DNA from: Pseudomonas botevensis
GTDB lineage: Bacteria > Pseudomonadota > Gammaproteobacteria > Pseudomonadales > Pseudomonadaceae
Assembly: GCF_019145475.1 (NCBI RefSeq)
Contig: NZ_JAHTKI010000013.1
Span: 62,001 to 126,000, forward strand
Direction of reading: 5' to 3'
DNA: 64,000 nt
Shown here: piece by piece, positions 36,671 through 46,700 of the stretch
How positions within the stretch are numbered: the stretch's first letter is position 1
Layout: every line of letters begins with the position of its first letter
Notes under the pieces: generated by a model
The model's database searches: none
What the model saw: the letters and a program-made list of their open reading frames with translations, nothing else
Told to the model about the DNA's origin: nothing
Translations under genes and position numbers: made by a program

Positions 36671-37425
36671 AAACCAATCCGATCGTCGGTCAGGGTACGA
36701 CCCTGCACCAGTGGCAAGGCTCGCGGCATCTGGCGGAACTGGACAGCATCGACATTCTCAGCCTGGTGCCGCCGGGGTGTCGCGCGGTCATCATCGCACC
36801 GCACCCGGACGACGAAGTGCTGGGTTGCGGCGGCCTGCTGCAACTGCTCGCCGCCGCCGGGCGTTCGCTGCAACTGATTTCAGTCACCGATGGCAGCGCC
36901 AGCCATCCCGGTTCCGACCGCTGGCCGGTGGAGCGCCTGAGCGTGGTTCGCCCACAGGAATCGGCCGAAGCCCTGCGCCGCCTCGGCCTGCCGATGCACC
37001 GTTTGCAATGGCTGCGCGGCGGCTTCGATGACACTCGGGTGGCGGCTCAGGAGGGGCAACTGCGCGACTTCATCGAGCGCTACCTGCGGCCGACCGACGT
37101 GATTTTCACCACCTGGAGCGAGGACGGTCATTGCGACCATGAAGCCTGCGGCCGGGCCAGTGCAGAAGCGGCCCGGCGCGTCGGTGCGCGCTGCCATGAA
37201 CTGCCGGTCTGGACCTGGCATTGGGCAACCCCCGAAGACGCGTTCGTGCCCTGGCAACGGGCGCGCAAGATTGCCCTGACGCCGGCGCAGGTCGCCCGCA
37301 AGCGCCACGCCGTGCACGCCTTCGCCAGCCAGTTGGAGGGCGACCCCGAGGCGGGCCTGGGGCCGGTGCTGGCGCCCTATGTGCTGGATCGCCTGCTGCA
37401 ACCGTTCGAAGTGGTGTTTCTGTGA
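36658..37425 (+). CDS. PIG-L family deacetylase
   Basis: This encodes 255 residues from ATG 36658; ATG 36667, which gives an ATGA overlap with the upstream stop, is an equally possible start. The zinc deacetylase motif APHPDDEVLGCGGLL has His49, Asp51 (general base position) and Asp52. Other family features: TDGSASHPGS, RPQESAEALRRLGLP and TWSEDGHCDHEACGRA, where a second metal-binding His is expected. PIG-L/LmbE enzymes deacetylate N-acetyl sugars or related amides. The neighbours suggest it acts on a glycan or small molecule later methylated by the adjacent NodS-like enzyme. Confidence 0.88.
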   Translation: MDVMKTNPIVGQGTTLHQWQGSRHLAELDSIDILSLVPPGCRAVIIAPHPDDEVLGCGGLLQLLAAAGRSLQLISVTDGSASHPGSDRWPVERLSVVRPQESAEALRRLGLPMHRLQWLRGGFDDTRVAAQEGQLRDFIERYLRPTDVIFTTWSEDGHCDHEACGRASAEAARRVGARCHELPVWTWHWATPEDAFVPWQRARKIALTPAQVARKRHAVHAFASQLEGDPEAGLGPVLAPYVLDRLLQPFEVVFL

Positions 37426-38021
37426 GTGTCGAGGATCGCTATTTCGACGGTCTGTACGCCGGCAGCGATGATCCGTGGGCGTTTCGTCAGCGCTGGTACG
37501 AGCAGCGCAAACGCGCCATCACCCTCGCCGCCCTGCCACGCCCGCGTTATCGGTCGATCTTCGAACCCGGTTGCGCCAACGGTGAGCTGAGCGGCGAACT
37601 GGCGCAGCGTTGCGATCGCCTGTTGTGCTGCGACACCGCGACCGCTGCCGTGCAACTGGCGCAAATCCGCTTGAGCCTGTTCGACCATGCGCACGTGGAG
37701 CAAAGGCGCCTGCCTGCGGAGTGGCCGGAGGAAAAATTCGACCTGATCGTATTTAGCGAAATCGGCTACTACCTCGATAGCGCGGATCTGACAGCCGCGA
37801 TCCAGCACATCGCCGACTCGCTCACGGCTGACGGTCAATTGCTGGCCTGCCACTGGCGACCGCCGATCGACGGCTGCCCGTTGAATGCCCGCCAGGTTCA
37901 CGACCGGATCCACGAAACCCTGGGGTTGCCGCGGCTGGTGTTGCATCAGGAGGCGGATTTCATTCTGGAAATCTGGAGCCGCGAGCCACGGTCGGTGGCG
38001 GCGCTGGAAGGTTTGCGCTGA
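37422..38021 (+). CDS. NodS-like SAM-dependent methyltransferase
   Basis: This encodes 199 residues. GTG 37422 overlaps the PIG-L stop (GTGA). SAM-binding motif I is IFEPGCANGELSGELA; later FDLIVFSEIGYYL corresponds to motif II. The N-terminus DRYFDGLYAGSDDPWAFRQRWYEQRK resembles the NodS/nodulation-type methyltransferases, which N-methylate the deacetylated sugar of Nod factors. A deacetylase-then-methyltransferase order parallels nod biosynthesis, but no chitin synthase or acyltransferase is present. The substrate here is therefore unknown. Confidence 0.85.
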   Translation: MSVEDRYFDGLYAGSDDPWAFRQRWYEQRKRAITLAALPRPRYRSIFEPGCANGELSGELAQRCDRLLCCDTATAAVQLAQIRLSLFDHAHVEQRRLPAEWPEEKFDLIVFSEIGYYLDSADLTAAIQHIADSLTADGQLLACHWRPPIDGCPLNARQVHDRIHETLGLPRLVLHQEADFILEIWSREPRSVAALEGLR

Positions 38022-38292
38022 ACGATGCGTCTGACGGGCAAAATCTCCTGTAATTGTTATGCAGGGGAAAGTTTTTACAGCCCCGTGCGAATTCAGCCAC
38101 AGGTTGAATAAAAAAAAACGGATCAGTTCGATCTGCGACGCGACGAACCGCGTGTCTTGAGCAATACTCTGCGTCGCGGCAATCCAGGGTCAGGAGCGCC
38201 GCACGGCGATCAATTCGCCTTCAAGGGGTTCGGCACGTCCAGCGTTCATGGCGTGCGCGACCGAAGGCAGACAACACAAGGACGTATCCATC

Positions 38293-39051
38293 ATGAAACC
38301 GTTTCCCCTGGGTGAAAGCAGCCTGCCGGCGCAAATCTGGAACAGCGCTGCGCAACTCGACAATATCCCCGTCATCAACACCCACAGTCTGGTCCCTGCC
38401 GGTGCCCGCGCGGTGGTCATCGCTCCGCACCCCGGTGATGAAGTGGTGACCTGCGGCGGCTTGCTGCAACTGCTGTCCAGCCTCGGCCACCCGCTGCAAT
38501 TGCTGTCGATCACCGACGGCAGCGCCAGTCACCCCGGTTCGCGGCAGTGGTCGGAAAAACGCCTGAGCGTGTTCCGTCCCCAGGAAAGCGTCGAAGCCCT
38601 GCGGCGCCTGGGCTTGCCGATGCACAGCCTGAAATGGGTGCGCGGCGGTTTCACCGACAACGCCCTGAACGATCAGGAAGAGCCCCTGACGGAATTCATC
38701 GGCCGCTACCTGCGCCCCGGCGACGTGGTGTTCAGCACCTGGCGCGAGGACGGCAGCGACGACCATGAAGTGGTCGGCCGCGCCAGCGCCAAGGCCGCAC
38801 AGCAGATCGGCGCCACCTATCACGACGTGCCGGTCTGGGCCTGGCACTGGCCGGAGCGCGATCAGGAGCTGATTCCCTGGCACCGGGCACGCAAGCTGCG
38901 CCTGGACACCTGGACCGTCGCGCGCAAGAGCCACGCCACCCACGCCTATGCCAGCCAGTTGAACGGCGAGCCGGCCATCGGCATCGCGCCGCTGCTGCCC
39001 CGGGTGATTCTGGAGCGCATGCGCCTGCCCTATGAAATCGTCTTCGTCTGA
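38293..39051 (+). CDS. PIG-L family protein with HPGDE in place of HPDDE
   Basis: This encodes 252 residues. ATG 38293 (MKPFPLGES) is preferred over an upstream in-frame ATG because AAGGA lies ahead of it. It is a paralogue of the PIG-L protein 1.6 kb upstream (same SITDGSASHPGS, RPQESVEALRRLGLPM and TWREDGSDDHEVVGRAS blocks). In the metal motif APHPGDEV, the residue at the general-base position is Gly48 instead of Asp, while His46 and Asp49 remain. This should impair deacetylation by the standard mechanism, so it may be inactive, regulatory or use a different base. It lies alone after a 271-base gap. Confidence 0.85.
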   Translation: MKPFPLGESSLPAQIWNSAAQLDNIPVINTHSLVPAGARAVVIAPHPGDEVVTCGGLLQLLSSLGHPLQLLSITDGSASHPGSRQWSEKRLSVFRPQESVEALRRLGLPMHSLKWVRGGFTDNALNDQEEPLTEFIGRYLRPGDVVFSTWREDGSDDHEVVGRASAKAAQQIGATYHDVPVWAWHWPERDQELIPWHRARKLRLDTWTVARKSHATHAYASQLNGEPAIGIAPLLPRVILERMRLPYEIVFV

Positions 39052-39143
39052 ACAGCTACAGTGAAGGTTGCGGCGATTGCAACTGAACTGCGCGGTCACC
39101 CATCAGTCGCATGGAAAGGCAGTCATGATTCAGAGGAGCGAAC

Positions 39144-39938
39144 GTGTCCAGCGATCCGAAGCGCCACGCCGAGGCGCAACCCTTGAACCCGTCAACCATC
39201 CATCGCCTGCGTGTCCTGACGGTCAACACCCACAAGGGATTCACCGCGCTCAATCGCCGTTTCATTCTCCCGGAGCTGCGCGAAGCGGTACGCAGCACGT
39301 CGGCCGACCTGGTGTTTCTCCAGGAAGTGGTGGGTGAGCATGAGCGGCACTCGAGCCGTTACAACGAATGGCCGCAGACTTCACAATACGAATTCCTCGC
39401 CGACAGCATGTGGAGCGATTTCGCCTACGGGCGCAACGCGGTCTATCCAGATGGCCATCACGGCAACGCGCTGCTGTCCAAATACCCGATCCGCGAATAC
39501 CGCAACCTCGACGTCTCGATCACCGGTCCCGAGCGCCGAGGGTTGTTGCACTGTGTCCTGGATGTGCCGGGCCACACCGAAGTCCATGCGATCTGCGTGC
39601 ACCTGAGCCTGCTGGAAAGCCATCGGCAATTGCAGTTGCAATTGCTCTGTCAGTTGCTCGAATCCCTGCCCGATGACGCCCCGGTGATCATTGCCGGCGA
39701 CTTCAATGACTGGCAGCTTCAGGGCAATCAGGCCCTTTCGCGCCGCGACTATCTGCACGAAGCCTTCGAACGCCACCACGGGCGTCCGGCCAAGACTTAC
39801 CCGGCACGTTTTCCGCTGCTGCGCCTGGACCGCATCTACCTGCGCAACGCCAGCAGCCATGACCCAAAGATCCTCGGCAACAAGCCGTGGACGCATCTGT
39901 CGGATCATTTGCCGCTGGCCGTCGAAGTGCATCTTTAA
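39144..39938 (+). CDS. Endonuclease/exonuclease/phosphatase (EEP) family protein
   Basis: This encodes 264 residues with a GTG start at 39144 preceded by AGAGGAG. EEP motifs: VNTHKGF, FLQEVVGEHERHS, GNALLSKYPI, VHLSLLESHRQLQL, IIAGDFNDW and HLSDHLPLAVEV. Such proteins cleave phosphodiesters in DNA, lipids or signalling molecules. It resembles YbhP, usually found in operons with a cardiolipin synthase and a membrane protein. Neither neighbour is present, so a lipid role is only an inference. Confidence 0.87.
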   Translation: MSSDPKRHAEAQPLNPSTIHRLRVLTVNTHKGFTALNRRFILPELREAVRSTSADLVFLQEVVGEHERHSSRYNEWPQTSQYEFLADSMWSDFAYGRNAVYPDGHHGNALLSKYPIREYRNLDVSITGPERRGLLHCVLDVPGHTEVHAICVHLSLLESHRQLQLQLLCQLLESLPDDAPVIIAGDFNDWQLQGNQALSRRDYLHEAFERHHGRPAKTYPARFPLLRLDRIYLRNASSHDPKILGNKPWTHLSDHLPLAVEVHL

Positions 39939-40322
39939 GAGCAGTTTTGACAGCAGTCCGCGCCGTCTCCCGGCATCGTCCAAAGCTGTACCCATCGACC
40001 GATTGTCGGCGGCGCAACGTCTCTGCCTCGGGGGTCGCGGCGCGTTTTTCCCTGCAAACAAGAACTTAGATATGTGCAGAAAAACAAACGCTTGCATCAG
40101 GTATTTTGCTCATACCGCTTATCGTCCAATTTCTTGACGCCGGGTCAACGGTCTTCTTAGCTCTAGCGTACTACCCCCGGAAAAAACACTTGGGGCCAGC
40201 CTTCGGACGCTCGCAAAACGGGCGGCTGAAGTCTTGCCTCGCTCCATTCGGTCGCCCCTCATTCGGGGTAGGAGAGACGCCAAATCGAGATACCGCATGC
40301 GATTGCTGCAAGGTAGACCTCC
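39939..40322. other. Intergenic region before the autotransporter-like gene
   Basis: There are 384 bases with no supportable gene. A perfect short inverted repeat TTGAC (40134-40138) / GTCAA (40144-40148) sits in an AT-richer part that may hold the promoter. Short frames lack ribosome binding sites. Confidence 0.45.
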
Positions 40323-41393
40323 ATGAGAACCTCACTCACCCAACACGAGATCAAAATCACTTTCTGCACCGTTTCAAGCTCCCTTCTGCTGTGCTCATCC
40401 ATGGAGGCGCAGGCCGGCCCTGCGGCGGATGAGACGACACCCTGGTATCGAGCGGACGTGCCGGTCATGACCTTGCCGGCCACGGTCATCACGCCCGGCC
40501 CACAGCGTTTCAGCCCCCGCCCCGACTTGCAGGGCAGCAATCTCATCACCGAAGACCTGGCCCCCGGCGCCTGGGAACGCCTTTACGGGCAAAGCTCCCG
40601 CCAGGCGCAAATCGATGTGCTCAGCCCCACTCTGGCGATACCCGGCACGGGCGATTTCAAAGGCCCGGCGATCATGACCCTGCAAAGCAGCAGCGGCCAC
40701 ACCCAACAGATCGGGTTGATCGGCGGGGTCACCCAGATTCAGGGCAACAGCAACGGTTTGATCGCCACCCGCGCGCTCACCGATCCGACCACCGACACAC
40801 TGAACATCCAGGGCCAGAGCCTCGGTGCCTATTACAGCCTGACCGGACCCCAGGGCTGGCACGTCGACCTGTCGGCCAGCGGTGGCCGGGTCAGCGGTTT
40901 CAGCCGTAACGAACAAGGCGCACGGCTGGCGACTGAGGGCAGCGCGATGACCCTGTCGGTGGAAGGTGGCTTTCCGATCGGATTGACCGAAAACTGGGTG
41001 GTGGAACCCCAGGCGCAATTGATCAATCAGCGCATCACCCTCGACACGCCCTACGCGGGGTCGGGCAACGCTTCGTCCAGCGATATTTCATCGTGGAGCG
41101 GCCGGGTCGGTGCGCGCTTGAAAGGCAGTTACGATCTCAATGGCCTGCCGGTCGAGCCTTACGTCAGGACCAACCTGTGGCACACGGTCTACACCGGCAA
41201 CACGGTGACACTGGATCAGGTGGACAAGATCAGCAGCAGCCGCAAGTCCTCCACCGTCGAACTGGGCCTGGGCCTGGTGGCGCGGGTGACACCGACGGTG
41301 AGCCTGTACGTCAGCGCCGATTACAGCAGCGATGTGGATGACAATGATCTGAACGGGTTGATCGGCAGTCTCGGCGTGCGGATGCGGTGGTGA
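40323..41393 (+). CDS. Autotransporter beta-barrel protein without passenger
   Basis: This encodes 356 residues with AAGGTAGA before ATG 40323. An N-terminal signal-like segment (TFCTVSSSLLLCSSMEAQA) is followed by about 50 Pro-rich residues. The rest is an autotransporter barrel: LGAYYSLTGPQGWHVDLSASGGR, VEGGFPIGLTENWVVEPQAQLINQ, WSGRVGARLKGSYDL, VEPYVRTNLWHT and a C-terminal GVRMRW ending in an aromatic residue, as required for BAM insertion. Normal autotransporters carry a large passenger before the barrel. Here there is essentially none, so it may be a pore, an anchor, or the remnant of a larger gene. No frameshift is obvious. Confidence 0.8.
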   Translation: MRTSLTQHEIKITFCTVSSSLLLCSSMEAQAGPAADETTPWYRADVPVMTLPATVITPGPQRFSPRPDLQGSNLITEDLAPGAWERLYGQSSRQAQIDVLSPTLAIPGTGDFKGPAIMTLQSSSGHTQQIGLIGGVTQIQGNSNGLIATRALTDPTTDTLNIQGQSLGAYYSLTGPQGWHVDLSASGGRVSGFSRNEQGARLATEGSAMTLSVEGGFPIGLTENWVVEPQAQLINQRITLDTPYAGSGNASSSDISSWSGRVGARLKGSYDLNGLPVEPYVRTNLWHTVYTGNTVTLDQVDKISSSRKSSTVELGLGLVARVTPTVSLYVSADYSSDVDDNDLNGLIGSLGVRMRW

Positions 41394-41424
41394 GGAAAAA
41401 CACTCAAGCCACACCGAAGTCCTC

Positions 41425-41460
41425 TCAATGGGGGAGCGGGAAAGCCAGCTCCCTCATTGA
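41425..41460. terminator. Hairpin between convergent genes
   Basis: TCAATGGGGGAGC (41425-41437) and GCTCCCTCATTGA (41448-41460) pair with one G-T wobble around a ten-base loop. It lies between the stops of the autotransporter-like gene and glgB. No T tract is evident. Confidence 0.6.
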
Positions 41461-41471
41461 GATCCGGTGAA

Positions 41472-43703
41472 TCAACCCTCAGGCTTGAGGATCAACACCG
41501 CCAACGGCGGCAGGTTCAGCTCCAGTGACAACGCCTGGCCATGACTCGGCACCTCGTCGGCAAACGCCCCGCCACCATTGCCATAATTGGAGCCGGCATA
41601 GGTGTCGGCATCACTGTTGAACAATTCTTTCCAGCGCCCGGCAAACGGCACACCGACCCGATAAGCCTGACGCGGCACCGGGGTGAAGTTGGCGACCACC
41701 AGCACCGGCGTGCCCTCCTTACTCCAGCGCAGCCAGGCGTAAACGCTATTGATCGCGTCATCGCCAATCAGCCACTGGAAGCCCTGCGGCGCATCGTCCT
41801 GCTCGTGCAGCGCCGGCTCCTCGCGGTACAGACGGTTCAAGTCACCCACCAGTTTCTGCACGCCTTTGTGTTCCGAGTACTGCAGCAGATACCAGTCCAG
41901 TTGCTGGTCGTGATTCCACTCGCGCCACTGGCCGAATTCGCAGCCCATGAACAACAGTTTCTTGCCGGGATGGGTCCACATGAAGCTCAGGTAGGCACGC
42001 AGGTTGGCGAACTTTTGCCAGCGGTCGCCGGGCATCTTGTCGATCAGCGAGTGCTTGCCGTGGACCACTTCGTCGTGGGAAATCGGCAGGATGAAACGCT
42101 CGGACCAGGCGTAGACCAGGCCGAAACTCAGCTCGTTGTGATGATGGGCGCGGTACACCGGGTCCTGCTGGATGTAATGCAGCGAATCGTGCATCCAGCC
42201 CATGTTCCATTTGTAGGCGAACCCGAGGCCGCCCTGCTGGGTGCTCTGGCTGACACCGGGCCACGCCGTGGATTCTTCTGCGATGACCAGGGCGCCCGGC
42301 GCTTCCAGCGCCACCACGTCATTGAGGTGTCGAAGGAAGTCGATGGCTTCCAGGTTTTCCCGTCCGCCATGGCGGTTCGGCACCCATTCCCCGGCCTTGC
42401 GCGAATAGTCGCGATAAAGCATCGAGGCCACCGCGTCGACCCGCAAGCCGTCGACGTGGAAATGCTTCAACCAGTGCAGCCCCGACGCCAGCATGTAGCC
42501 ATGCACCTCGGTGCGGCCGAGGTTGTAGATCAGCGTGTCCCAATCCTGATGAAAGCCCTCCAGCGGGTTGCCGTACTCATACAACGCCGTGCCGTCGAAC
42601 TGCGCCAGTCCGTGGGTATCGGTCGGAAAATGCGCCGGCACCCAGTCAAGGATGACGCCGATTTCTGCCTGGTGGCAGGCGTTGACGAACGCCGCAAACT
42701 CGTCCGGCGAACCGTAACGCGCACTCGGCGCGAATTGTGACAGCAACTGATAACCCCACGAACCGCCGAACGGGTGTTCCATGATCGGCATGAGTTCGAT
42801 GTGAGTGAAACCCAGCTCTTTCACATACGGAATCAGACGCTCGGCCAGCTCGGGCCAGGTGTATTGCCGGGCCACTTCACCCAGATCATCCAGCTCGCAT
42901 TGCCAGGAGCCCGCGTGCAGTTCGTAGATCGACAGCGGCGCCGAATGCCGCTGACGCTCGACGCGCCCGCTCATCCAGTCCTGATCCTGCCAGTCGATTT
43001 GCAATGGCGAGGCGACCTTCGAGGCGGTGTCCGGCGGCAGGCTGGTGGCCAGCGCCATCGGATCGGCCTTCAACGGCAGGATGCCGTGCTGGCCGAGAAT
43101 CTCATACTTGTACAGATCCCCCGCTTGCAGACGCGGAATGAACAATTCCCAGACCCCGGACGGATGCCGCGCGCGCATCGGATGACGGCGGCCGTCCCAG
43201 ACGTTGAAATCCCCCACCACCGACACCCGCTTGGCATTCGGCGCCCACACGGCAAAGCGCACGCCGTCAACGCCGTCGACGGTTTTCAATTGCGCACCGA
43301 GGCAACTGCTCAGGTCACGGTGATTGCCTTCGGCGAACAGGTACAAATCCATTTCACCGAGCAACTGGCCGAAGCTGTAGGGATCTTCCGCGACCTGCTC
43401 GCCACCGGCCCAGCGCGTGCGCAAAAGATACGGCCGCGTCTGCTCGAAATGGCCGACGAACAGCCCCGGCGTTTCCGTCTGTTCCAGCGGGCCGCGCTCT
43501 TCGCCGGTGTCCTTGTCCAGTACCGAAACGCTCAACGCACCGGGCAGATAGGCACGAATGAATTGCCCGCCGACGCCATCGGCATGGGGACCGAGAACGG
43601 AAAACGGATCGTGGTGTTCAGCCCGTACCAGGGCGTCGATGTCCCGAGGCTTGGGCAACAATCGTTCTTTGACGTGACCCTGTTCCTTGTTCGAGAAACT
43701 CAT
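41472..43703 (-). CDS. glgB: 1,4-alpha-glucan branching enzyme
   Basis: This encodes 743 residues, last in the glgE operon, starting two bases after the treS-mak stop with GGAG overlapping that stop. N-terminal CBM48-like modules (HHDPFSVLGPHADG, VRFAVWAPNAKRVSVVGDFNVWDGRRHPM) precede the GH13 domain: VDGLRVDAVASMLYRD (nucleophile Asp423), VIAEESTAWPGVS (acid Glu476) and PISHDEVVHGKHS. It introduces alpha-1,6 branches into glucan built by GlgE. Its length is typical for double N-module GlgB. Confidence 0.96.
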   Translation of the reverse strand: MSFSNKEQGHVKERLLPKPRDIDALVRAEHHDPFSVLGPHADGVGGQFIRAYLPGALSVSVLDKDTGEERGPLEQTETPGLFVGHFEQTRPYLLRTRWAGGEQVAEDPYSFGQLLGEMDLYLFAEGNHRDLSSCLGAQLKTVDGVDGVRFAVWAPNAKRVSVVGDFNVWDGRRHPMRARHPSGVWELFIPRLQAGDLYKYEILGQHGILPLKADPMALATSLPPDTASKVASPLQIDWQDQDWMSGRVERQRHSAPLSIYELHAGSWQCELDDLGEVARQYTWPELAERLIPYVKELGFTHIELMPIMEHPFGGSWGYQLLSQFAPSARYGSPDEFAAFVNACHQAEIGVILDWVPAHFPTDTHGLAQFDGTALYEYGNPLEGFHQDWDTLIYNLGRTEVHGYMLASGLHWLKHFHVDGLRVDAVASMLYRDYSRKAGEWVPNRHGGRENLEAIDFLRHLNDVVALEAPGALVIAEESTAWPGVSQSTQQGGLGFAYKWNMGWMHDSLHYIQQDPVYRAHHHNELSFGLVYAWSERFILPISHDEVVHGKHSLIDKMPGDRWQKFANLRAYLSFMWTHPGKKLLFMGCEFGQWREWNHDQQLDWYLLQYSEHKGVQKLVGDLNRLYREEPALHEQDDAPQGFQWLIGDDAINSVYAWLRWSKEGTPVLVVANFTPVPRQAYRVGVPFAGRWKELFNSDADTYAGSNYGNGGGAFADEVPSHGQALSLELNLPPLAVLILKPEG

Positions 43704-43705
43704 GA

Positions 43706-46700
43706 CTACTCTCCACCAAGATCGGAAAAGGGTTTAAGCCCCGTCAGTAACCCGTGCAGACCGTGCAACGGCACGGCCAGCCAGCTGGGGCGGTTTTCGG
43801 CTTCATAGGCCACTTCGTAGGCCGCTTTCTCCAGACCGAACAACGCCAGTGCGGCGTCGGCACCTTCAGGATCTTGCCAGGCATGTTCAAGACTAGCTGC
43901 CGCCCGGCGATATGCCTCGACAAATGCTTCACGGGCTTCACGCAGGTAACGTTCGGCCACTCGCTGACGCGCTGCTTCGGCCTCAGGGCTGTTGTCGACG
44001 TTATGCACATTGGCGGCCATCGCCGCAGCGTAATCGAAGGAGCGCAGCACCCCGCTGACGTCCTTGTACGGGCTGTGCTTGCCCCGACGTTCGGACAACG
44101 GCCGCGCCGGCTCGCCTTCGAAGTCGATCAGGTAGGCATCGCCCTTGATCACCAGCACCTGACCCAGATGCAGATCGCCGTGGACGCGAATGCGCAAGCC
44201 ACCGACCGACCGCTTCGCCAGTTCCTGCACGTGGGCGAGGATGGCTTTCTTGTTGTCGAGCAGGCGCGTGACCAATGCCTGATCCGCCGCGCCGAGCTCC
44301 TGTTGATGCTGCTTGAGCAGCTTCAACGCATGCTCGACCTGGGCCGCGACGTCCTTGCCGGTGGCCTGCGCATCTTTGGCAGTGCAGATCTGCGGTGCAA
44401 AATCCGGATGGTCGGTCGGCGTCGCCAGCACCTGATGCATTTCCCCCAGGCGCTGGCCGAGCATGCCGGCAAAATCCCGTAACTCGCCGAGGGCGTTGTA
44501 GTGCTGCTCCTGCTCGGACATGGCATCGGCCAGCTCATCGCGCAGCGCCCGTTCGAGGTTGTTCTGCGTCCATTCCCACGCATCGCCCTGATTGCTCAGA
44601 TAGCCTTGGGCAATCATCAGCAGAGTGTCTTCACCGTGGCCATCGCGACGGATCACCGAGCCCAGCAGCGGGGAGATATTGGCAAATCCGGCGGCCGTCA
44701 GGTAAGCGCTCATCTCCAGTTCCGGGTGTACGCCGCCAGCGACTTTACGGATCAGCTTAAGCACCAGACTGTTGCCGATCACCACCGAACTGTTGGACTG
44801 CTCGGCCGACAGATAACGCACCTCGGAATCGGCGCCGAGGCCCAGCGCCTCCAGCTGCGGCGTCGATTCGAAGCGGATCTCGCCTGCATCGCAGGCCAGC
44901 ACCGTGTTCGCCTGCATGCCTTGCAGCACCGCACGAATGAACGCTTCCAGACTGAACGCATCGGTAATCAACCCGACCTGACGCACGCGTCTTACACGAG
45001 ACAACGCCAATTGCTGCGGCAACGCCGGGCCGACCTGATCTTCGGAAATGAAGCCGAACGGCAGTTGATAGCGACTGGTCTGCCCGCCGCTGCTGACTTC
45101 GATTTCGCTCAGTAGCACCGGATGCTGCGCATCGCCGAAACGCACGCCGTACACCAGATTGACCTGCTCGATGGCCGCGTCCTTGCCGGCGAACCAGCGG
45201 CGGTTCTGCAACCAGCTCGGCAGGATGCCCTGCTCCAGCGTCGCACGGGACGGCGCTTCGAGCAGTTCTTCCATGCGCTTTTTCAGCACCAGCGTGGTGA
45301 AGTCCGGCAGGCTCTGCGCCGGTTCGACGTGCCAGCTCGGCATCTGGTTTTCCGCCGCCAGCACAAACCAATAGAAGCCGTACGGCGCCAGGGTCAGGAG
45401 GAAGTTCAGTTGGCCGATCGGCGGGAAGGCGTTACCGCCGAGCATCTCCACCGGCACCATGCCGACGTAGGCCGACAGGTCCAGCTCCGCCGCCTGCGCG
45501 CTGCGCGAGACGTTGGCCACGCACAGGATCACTTCATGCCGGCCATCGGCGTCGGTGAATTCACGGGTGTAGGCCAGAATCCGCCGGTTGCTCGGCGAGA
45601 GCATTTTCAGGCTGCCGCGACCAAAGGCCTTGGACTGCTTGCGCACCGCCAGCATGCGCCGCGTCCAGTTCAGCAGCGAGTGCGGATCGCCGGCCTGGGT
45701 TTCGACGTTGACCGACTGGTAACCATAGAGCGGGTCCATGATCGGCGGCAGCACCAGGCTGGCCGGATCGGCGCGGGAGAAGCCGCCATTGCGGTCGATC
45801 GACCACTGCATCGGCGTACGCACGCCGTCGCGGTCGCCAAGGTAGATGTTGTCGCCCATGCCGATTTCATCGCCGTAATACAGGGTCGGCGTGCCGGGCA
45901 TCGACAGCAGCAGGCTGTTGAGCAATTCGACCCGACGCCGGTCGCGCTCCATCAATGGCGCGAGTCGGCGACGGATGCCCAGATTGATTCGCGCGCGGCG
46001 ATCGGCGGCGTAGTAATTCCACAGGTAGTCACGTTCCTTGTCGGTGACCATCTCCAGGGTCAATTCATCGTGGTTGCGCAGGAAGATCGCCCACTGACAA
46101 TTGGCCGGGATTTCCGGGGTCTGGCGCAGAATATCGGTGATCGGAAAGCGATCTTCCTGGGCCAGCGCCATGTACATGCGCGGCATCAGCGGGAAGTGAA
46201 ACGCCATGTGGCATTCGTCGCCATTCACGCCTTGGGCGTCGGTGTCGCCGAAGTACAGCTGGGTGTCTTCCGGCCATTGGTTGGCTTCGGCCAGCAACAT
46301 GCGGTCGGGGTAATTGGCGTCGATCTCGGCACGGATCTGCTTGAGGACGTCGTGGGTCTCCGGCAGGTTTTCGTTGTTGGTGCCGTCGCGCTCGATCAGG
46401 TACGGAATCGCGTCCAGCCGCAGGCCGTCGATGCCCATGTCCAGCCAGTAACGCATGACGTTGATGACCGCTTTCATCACCTGCGGGTTGTCGAAATTCA
46501 GGTCTGGCTGGTGCGAATAGAAACGGTGCCAAAAGTATTGCCCGGCCACCGGGTCCCAGGTCCAGTTGGACTTTTCGGTGTCGAGAAAAATGATCCGCGT
46601 GCCGTCGTATTTCTGGTCGTCATCCGACCACACATAAAAGTCGCGCGCCGCCGAACCGGGCTTGGCCTTGCGTGCGCGCTGGAACCACGGGTGCTGGTCG

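Noticed and set aside
36658..38021. Nod-factor biosynthesis
   Set aside because: Only a deacetylase and a methyltransferase resemble nod genes; no NodC or NodA type gene is present.
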